This document shows, piece after piece, positions 59,497 to 64,000 of a DNA stretch of 64,000 bases. Location: contig CAWAAT010000001.1 in NCBI GenBank assembly GCA_963780175.1, positions 124,001-188,000 on the forward strand, read 5' to 3'. Numbering within the stretch: the stretch's first letter is position 1; each line of letters begins with the position of its first letter. The position numbers and the translations under genes are program-made. The notes under the pieces were generated by a model, which was not told the DNA's origin, did no database searches, and was given only the letters and a program-made list of their open reading frames with translations. Source of the DNA: Brooklawnia sp963780175. Its GTDB lineage: Bacteria > Actinomycetota > Actinomycetes > Propionibacteriales > Propionibacteriaceae.

Positions 59497-60420
59497 TCAC
59501 TGCTCCTGCTCGGGCCAGTCGAGGGCAAACCGGCTCGTGTAGACGCGCGGGGTCTGGTCGAGCGGGTCGGTGAAGCGCAGTCGGCGGGCGACCAGCTGCA
59601 GCGGCGTCGAGAAGTCGTCACCGGCGACGTTCAGGACTCTTGGGTACAACGGGTCGCCCACGATGGGCAGCCCCAGCCCAGCCATCTGCACTCGCAACTG
59701 GTGGGTCTTGCCGGTGAAGGGCGTCAACCGGTACCGCCCGCAACTGCCCCGGGTCTCGATGAGCTCGACCAGGGTCTCTGCGTTGGGCTCGCCGGCCACG
59801 ACCTCGGCCTGCAGATTGCCTCTCCGCTTCTCGATGCGGCTACTCAGCCGGCGGGGGAACTCGAGAGTCGGGTCTACTGGGGCCAGCGCTTCGTAGGTCT
59901 TGTGCGCACGGCCTGACTGGAAGAGGTCGGCGTAGGCGGCCCTGTGGCGCCGGTCGGTGGTGAGCACCAGCACGCCGGCAGTCAGCCGGTCGAGCCGGTG
60001 CGCGGGAGCGAGGTCGGGCACGTCCAGTTGGCTGCGCAGTCTGGCCAGAACAGATTCGCGGACGTGCGTCCCACGCGGTGTGGTGGCCAGGAAGTGCGGC
60101 TTGTCGACGACGGCGATGCGTTCGTCCGCGTACATCACCGCCACGGGAAATGGCACGACCGGCTCGGGAGGCAGCGCTCGGTGGAACCACACGAACGTGT
60201 TGGGCCGGTAGGGCTCCTCGCCGGTCAAGGTACGGCCGGCCTGGTCGACGAACTCGCCGGCTGCCAGCATCTCCGCGATCGGGGCCATGGCTGCGAGGCG
60301 GTCGACGAGGAACTCGCGCAGCGTGGCCCAGCGAGTGTTGGTGTCTGGGAGATTGTCGGGGGTGCGAACCCAGGCCGCGTCCAACCCGTGCCGCTGGGGT
60401 AGCGGAGATCGGGGCGGCAT
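59497..60420 (-). CDS. RluA family pseudouridine synthase
   Basis: A 307-residue pseudouridine synthase. VVDKPHFLATTPRG and HRLDRLTAGVLVL (catalytic Asp) are the RluA core; KTYEALAP, TPFTGKTHQLRVQMAGLGLPIVGDPLYP the C-terminal motifs. No S4 domain at the N-terminus, where an about 80-residue family-specific part stands. ATG 60420 used; a GTG directly before it is possible. Translationally close to trmL. Confidence 0.92.
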   Translation of the reverse strand: MPPRSPLPQRHGLDAAWVRTPDNLPDTNTRWATLREFLVDRLAAMAPIAEMLAAGEFVDQAGRTLTGEEPYRPNTFVWFHRALPPEPVVPFPVAVMYADERIAVVDKPHFLATTPRGTHVRESVLARLRSQLDVPDLAPAHRLDRLTAGVLVLTTDRRHRAAYADLFQSGRAHKTYEALAPVDPTLEFPRRLSSRIEKRRGNLQAEVVAGEPNAETLVELIETRGSCGRYRLTPFTGKTHQLRVQMAGLGLPIVGDPLYPRVLNVAGDDFSTPLQLVARRLRFTDPLDQTPRVYTSRFALDWPEQEQ

Positions 60421-60556
60421 CACGCCACCGACTCAAGCCGGGCAGCGATCAGGCTCTTCGTGGACAAGGTCACAGCAAGCAGCGTAGCGAGGCGGCTGGC
60501 ATCGTCAGCCGTCCTGACAGCCGGCTCGTCTCAGCGGTGACACAAGCCCGCTGCGT

Positions 60557-60594
60557 TTGCTTGAATCATTTGACTATACATATTATCAACATTC
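60557..60594 (+). promoter_or_regulatory. Promoter of the MarR-MFS operon with dyad
   Basis: TTGCTT (60557-60562), 18 bases, TATTAT (60581-60586), then GTG at 60595 eight bases later: leaderless transcription is likely. The imperfect dyad TTGACTATACATATTATCAA (60570-60589) covers the -10 and is the probable autoregulatory MarR site. This is a marked AT-rich island. Confidence 0.65.
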
Positions 60595-61077
60595 GTGAAT
60601 GAACGACCAGAGCTCGAGAACCGGTTGGCGCTGCACCTTCACAGAATGGTGGCGGCATCAGGCAGAATCGCCCATCGCTACGCTTCGGCCACCGGACTGA
60701 ACCCGAGCGACCTAGCGGCTCTGCTCCACGTCTGGGAAGCCTCAACCGAGGCCCGATCGGTGACCGCGTCCCAACTGGCAGGCCACCTCAATGTGACGCC
60801 CTCGGCAGTCACCTACCTCGTCGACCGCCTGGTCGATCGCGGCTACGTCGAACGCGTCCCCGATCCGCACGACCGTCGGCAGACCCACGTGCGGCTCTCC
60901 ACCAATGGAGGCCTCATCAGCCACGGATACCTGAGTCCGCTCGGTGACTGGCTCGGGAACGCATTGGCGGAACGCTCGGACGCGGACGTCGCCCTGTTCG
61001 CCGACATGCTGCACGACCTTACCGAGGCCATGACCAGAATCGACCTCGACAACCCGACAGGTACCCCTCGTGTCTGA
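60595..61077 (+). CDS. MarR family transcriptional regulator
   Basis: A 160-residue MarR-type winged-helix protein. GLNPSDLAALLHVWEAS, TASQLAGHLNVTPSAVTYLVDRLVDRGYVERVPDPHDRRQTHVRLS is the full HTH-wing; dimerisation helices flank it. Unlike OhrR it lacks the N-terminal cysteine. Overlaps the MFS gene by eight bases, so a drug-responsive efflux operon is likely. Confidence 0.92.
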   Translation: MNERPELENRLALHLHRMVAASGRIAHRYASATGLNPSDLAALLHVWEASTEARSVTASQLAGHLNVTPSAVTYLVDRLVDRGYVERVPDPHDRRQTHVRLSTNGGLISHGYLSPLGDWLGNALAERSDADVALFADMLHDLTEAMTRIDLDNPTGTPRV

Positions 61078-63109
61078 GACCACCGCCCCGCCCGCCACCG
61101 CCACGGCTACCCGTTGGGTGTTGGTGCTCACCCTCTATCTGCTGGGCCTGTTCATGGGCGCCCTCGACACCGGCATCGTCACACCGGCCCGAACCGTCAT
61201 CCAGTCCGACCTCGGGGTAACCGAGAAGAAGGGCATCTGGATGATAACCGTGTACACCTTGGCCTACGCGGCAGCGATCCCGGTGATGGGCAAGCTCGCC
61301 GACCGCATCGGTCGCAAGCCGCTCTATCTCTTCGCGATCGCGCTGTTCGGTGCCGGGTCGCTGCTGTGCGGCCTGTCGCAGGACACGGGCAGTTTCGCGC
61401 TGCTCATCGTCGCCCGAGTTATCCAGGCGATTGGCGGTGGAGGCATCGTCCCGATCGCGACCGCCGAAGTGGGAACCTCGGTGCCGCCCGGAAAGCGGGG
61501 TATGGCCCTCGGCCTGGTAGGCGGCGTCTACGGCATCGCCAACGTCTTCGGCGCCTCGGCAGGCAGCCTGATCCTCGACATCGCCGGCACTGCGAACTGG
61601 CAGTGGATCTTCTACATCAACGTTCCCATCGCGATCGCCATCATCGTCGTCGGCGCGAAGTTCCTGCCCGTCGGCAGGTCGGCGAGCGAACGCCGAGTAG
61701 ATCTGGCCGGCATCACCGTGCTTGTCCTGCTGATTCTCTCGCTGCTCTACGGGCTGAGGAATCTCGACTTCTTCGACCTGGGCGCGTCCATTCGCGATCT
61801 GGACGTCTACCCGTTCCTGCTCGCTGCCATCGTTCTGGCGGTTGTTCTCATTGCGATCGAGTGGCGCGCTGCAGACCCGGTGCTCAACCTGCATTACTTC
61901 ACTGATCGCACGATCGGTGTGACCCTGCTCATCGCCGCGTTGACTGGCGTGGTGTTGATGTCGATCATCTTCATTCCCCAGTTCGCCGAGAACTCGCTGC
62001 GGATGCCCACCGGCTCGGGCGGCTACCTGGTGGTGATTCTCGGGCTGGCATCAGGCGTCGGGGCCCCGCTGAGCGGTCGGCTCACCGACCAGATCGGGCC
62101 GCGAGCAGTGCTCGGCCTCGGAGCCCTGATCTCGGTGGCCGCAGCCCTCACGCTGGTCTTCTGGACCGCACCGCATCCCGGCACCGCATCGGTGGTCATC
62201 GCCCTCGTGCTGATGGGCCTTGGGCTGGGCTTCCTGATCGGTTCGCCCATCAACTACCTGATGCTGCATTCCGTACCTGATCGCGAGGCGACGTCCGCCC
62301 TGGCCACCTTGTCGCTGGTGCGTGCGGTCGGCACCACGCTGGCTCCGGCCATCCTCGTCGGTCTGCTCGCCAATTCGCTGGCCGGGATGCCCGCGACCCT
62401 GATGGCGCAGATGCCACGACAGATCAGCATCGGTGCACTGCCACACGCTGCCGAGTTGCAGGCGAAGTTCGACCAGATGAAGACCAACCCGGCGATGGCT
62501 GACGAGATGGCGGGTCTGGAGATTCCCGACCTCACCGCCACGACCATTGACATCGACATGGGCGCACCGTCGGGGTCTCTGCCGCCCGATCTGCAACTGT
62601 TGCTGCGGAACGCCGACGTGACCACCATTGTCGACCGCTCCGCCCAGGTGGCCCAGTACATGTTCGACCAGCAGAGCCCGGAACGGGTCAGCCAGATCCA
62701 GTCCGGGGTGGGCACCGCGATCAGCGCCCTCGGGGAGCAGGGCGCCTTGTTGGACGCCCAGATCACCACCATGAGGCGAACGGGCGCGCCCACGGCTGCT
62801 CTGGAGGCGGCTCGCGCCGAGATCCAGACGACCGTCGCCCAGTTGCAGGAGCTCTCGGCGGCGATCCCGGACGCCTTCGCTCAGGCGAAGCTCGACTACG
62901 TTGCCCAGCTTCGGGCCAATGGGGCCGCTCTGGAGGCCACCTTCCAGCACGAGCTGAACATGGGCTTCGTGAACCTCTTCTGGTTCTACGGCATTGCCTC
63001 GGCGCTGACGCTCGCACTGCTGGTCTTGATCCCGGGACGCGCTCACTTCCGTTCATCGTGGGCCCACGAGACTGAAGAAGCGGCCACTCCGGAACCGTCC
63101 GACGCCTGA
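61070..63109 (+). CDS. DHA2-type MFS efflux transporter with large extracytoplasmic loop
   Basis: A 679-residue MFS protein of the 14-helix drug:H+ antiporter group. Helix 1 has LGLFMGALDTGIVTPA, then GKLADRIGRKPLYL (motif A) and the motif-C-like segment GGVYGIANVFGASAG. Thirteen helices reach residue 437; about 190 mostly helical residues follow (438-632), with coiled-coil-like stretches such as TTVAQLQELSAAIPDAFAQAKL, before the last helix (FWFYGIASALTLALLVLIPG). This insert is long for the family. Confidence 0.9.
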   Translation: MSETTAPPATATATRWVLVLTLYLLGLFMGALDTGIVTPARTVIQSDLGVTEKKGIWMITVYTLAYAAAIPVMGKLADRIGRKPLYLFAIALFGAGSLLCGLSQDTGSFALLIVARVIQAIGGGGIVPIATAEVGTSVPPGKRGMALGLVGGVYGIANVFGASAGSLILDIAGTANWQWIFYINVPIAIAIIVVGAKFLPVGRSASERRVDLAGITVLVLLILSLLYGLRNLDFFDLGASIRDLDVYPFLLAAIVLAVVLIAIEWRAADPVLNLHYFTDRTIGVTLLIAALTGVVLMSIIFIPQFAENSLRMPTGSGGYLVVILGLASGVGAPLSGRLTDQIGPRAVLGLGALISVAAALTLVFWTAPHPGTASVVIALVLMGLGLGFLIGSPINYLMLHSVPDREATSALATLSLVRAVGTTLAPAILVGLLANSLAGMPATLMAQMPRQISIGALPHAAELQAKFDQMKTNPAMADEMAGLEIPDLTATTIDIDMGAPSGSLPPDLQLLLRNADVTTIVDRSAQVAQYMFDQQSPERVSQIQSGVGTAISALGEQGALLDAQITTMRRTGAPTAALEAARAEIQTTVAQLQELSAAIPDAFAQAKLDYVAQLRANGAALEATFQHELNMGFVNLFWFYGIASALTLALLVLIPGRAHFRSSWAHETEEAATPEPSDA

Positions 63110-63189
63110 GCGTGGGACGGTGAGGAGTTGGAGGCACAACGATTGACCGCCTAGGTTGTGGTGGACTGGTTCCGCTCACGGGAGGTCAC

Positions 63190-64000
63190 ATGGTCACGCC
63201 TGTCTTCACTCGCCGCGCGATGATCGGCGGGTTCGGTGCGCTCACGCTGGCCGGCCTGGCCGGCTGCAGCCGTGGCCCCGCGTCGTCCGGCGCCGCCGCC
63301 CAGGTCACCTACCAGTTGTCGTGGACGCACTCCGTGCAGTTCGGCGGCACCTACCTCGCCCTTGACCGGGGCCTGTTCGAGGGACTCGGTCTAGACGTCA
63401 GACTGGCCGCGGGCGGGCCGAACGTGGCCGGAGACGCCAACACGGTGAGCGGTGCGGCCCTGATGAACATCTCGGTGGCCGACGGTGTGGCCCGGTCCAA
63501 CGCAGAGGGGGCCGACCTGGTCGTGATCGGCGCCCAGTATCAGAAGAGCCCGGCCACGATCCTTTCGCTGGCGAAGGCTCCGCTGCAGGAGCCTGAGGAC
63601 ATCGTCGGCAAGAAGATCGGCGTCGCGGGCACCGACACCCCCGGGCTGTCGGCCTTCCTGGCCATCAACGGCCTGGGCAAGGACCAGGTGACGTTCGTGC
63701 CCAGCCAGTACGACCCCGCCGTGCTCACGGCCGGTCAGGTGGACGGGCTCTACTGCTTCTACAACGACCTGCCGGTGGCGCTGGCCGTCCGGGGCATCGA
63801 GGGTCACTCGATGCTCCTGGCCGACTTCGGCTACAACCCGATGAGCCAGACGTACGCCGTACGGCGGTCCAGCCTGGGAGACGAGCAGCGGCGTGACCAG
63901 ATAGTCCGGCTGTTCCGCGGCGACGCCCAGGGCTGGCAGCTGTACAAGGACGATCCGCAGGCCGCGGCCGAACTCACGGTCAAGGCCTACCCGGACGCGG
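63190..64000 (+). CDS. NMT1/THI5-like ABC transporter substrate-binding lipoprotein (3' end outside window)
   Basis: First 270 residues of a binding protein related to thiamine-pyrimidine, nitrate/sulfonate and riboflavin binding proteins. Tat-like signal TRRAMIGGFGALTLAGLAGC with lipobox Cys26; then VTYQLSWTHSVQFGGTYLALDRGLFEGLGLDVRL, KKIGVAGTDTPGLSAFL and GQVDGLYCFYNDLPVAL. GGAGGT lies just upstream of the ATG. Permease and ATPase genes would be expected beyond the window. Ligand unknown; HMP or a related pyrimidine is a guess. Confidence 0.88.
   Translation, partial: MVTPVFTRRAMIGGFGALTLAGLAGCSRGPASSGAAAQVTYQLSWTHSVQFGGTYLALDRGLFEGLGLDVRLAAGGPNVAGDANTVSGAALMNISVADGVARSNAEGADLVVIGAQYQKSPATILSLAKAPLQEPEDIVGKKIGVAGTDTPGLSAFLAINGLGKDQVTFVPSQYDPAVLTAGQVDGLYCFYNDLPVALAVRGIEGHSMLLADFGYNPMSQTYAVRRSSLGDEQRRDQIVRLFRGDAQGWQLYKDDPQAAAELTVKAYPDA

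Noticed and set aside
1..64000. CRISPR array, tRNA/rRNA genes, transposases, prophage or attachment sites
   Set aside because: No regularly spaced repeats, no TTCGA-loop plus acceptor pairs, and no recombinase-like proteins were recognised by eye; tRNAscan would settle the tRNA point.

Overview
The window is GC-rich, densely packed DNA with frequent GTG/TTG starts, ATGA or GTGA gene overlaps and several probably leaderless promoters. SepH, DUF4193, DUF3710, DUF3000, DUF5998, a GTP-dependent PEP carboxykinase and a LexA box of the TCGAAC-N4-GTTCGA type point to an Actinomycetota chromosome. A member of the Propionibacteriales is the best guess, but this is inference. No rRNA, tRNA, CRISPR array, phage or transposase was recognised.

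Layout. 1-12.7 kb is housekeeping: topoisomerase IV subunit A (cut by the window edge), an App1-type phosphatase, DUF5998, a phosphodiesterase, sepH, DUF4193, DUF4235, dut-DUF3710-OB-fold, two RCK/TrkA proteins divergent from a KimA-like potassium importer, and a TrmA-type RNA methyltransferase. 12.8-21.7 kb is an accessory catabolic cluster (aldehyde dehydrogenase and SDR facing a fused 2-oxoacid dehydrogenase E1, E2, zinc dehydrogenase, VOC protein, GntR regulator and SDR) with a probable operator over its promoter. 21.8-29.1 kb holds a small Cys-rich protein, DUF4342, pckG, a universal stress protein with a tiny companion ORF, acnA and a HIT protein. 29.2-41.7 kb returns to core genes: a LexA-box-controlled unknown, dxs, RNase D, DUF3000, msrB, a stand-alone LigD-type polymerase, PPK2, a CbiX-like protein, an orphan PqqD/HprK-like pair, a DEAD-box helicase, pcm and hisF.

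41.7-51.9 kb is a sugar/polyol module: a TIM-like isomerase, fused DhaK-DhaL kinase, complete sugar ABC transporter, DUF2291 and an erythritol/L-threitol-type dehydrogenase on the minus strand, with rbsK-rbsD divergent. It fits uptake of a C4 polyol, oxidation to erythrulose, phosphorylation and isomerisation, although the last isomerase (RpiB type) is absent. 52-56 kb encodes indolepyruvate oxidoreductase, a phenylacetate-CoA ligase and an ACT protein, a likely route from aromatic amino-acid 2-oxoacids to acyl-CoA. 56.1-57.5 kb is a scar with two 5'-truncated genes. 57.5-59 kb is an OhrR-type peroxide-response module (DoxX, OhrR, glutathione peroxidase) around a perfect 19-5-19 palindrome. 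The end carries RNA-modification genes, a MarR-MFS efflux operon and the start of an NMT1/THI5-type binding protein.

Four genes between 39.6 and 58.8 kb (helicase, pcm, sugar ABC ATPase, glutathione peroxidase) each need a single-base frame change to match their families, so that half contains either sequence errors or real gene decay.
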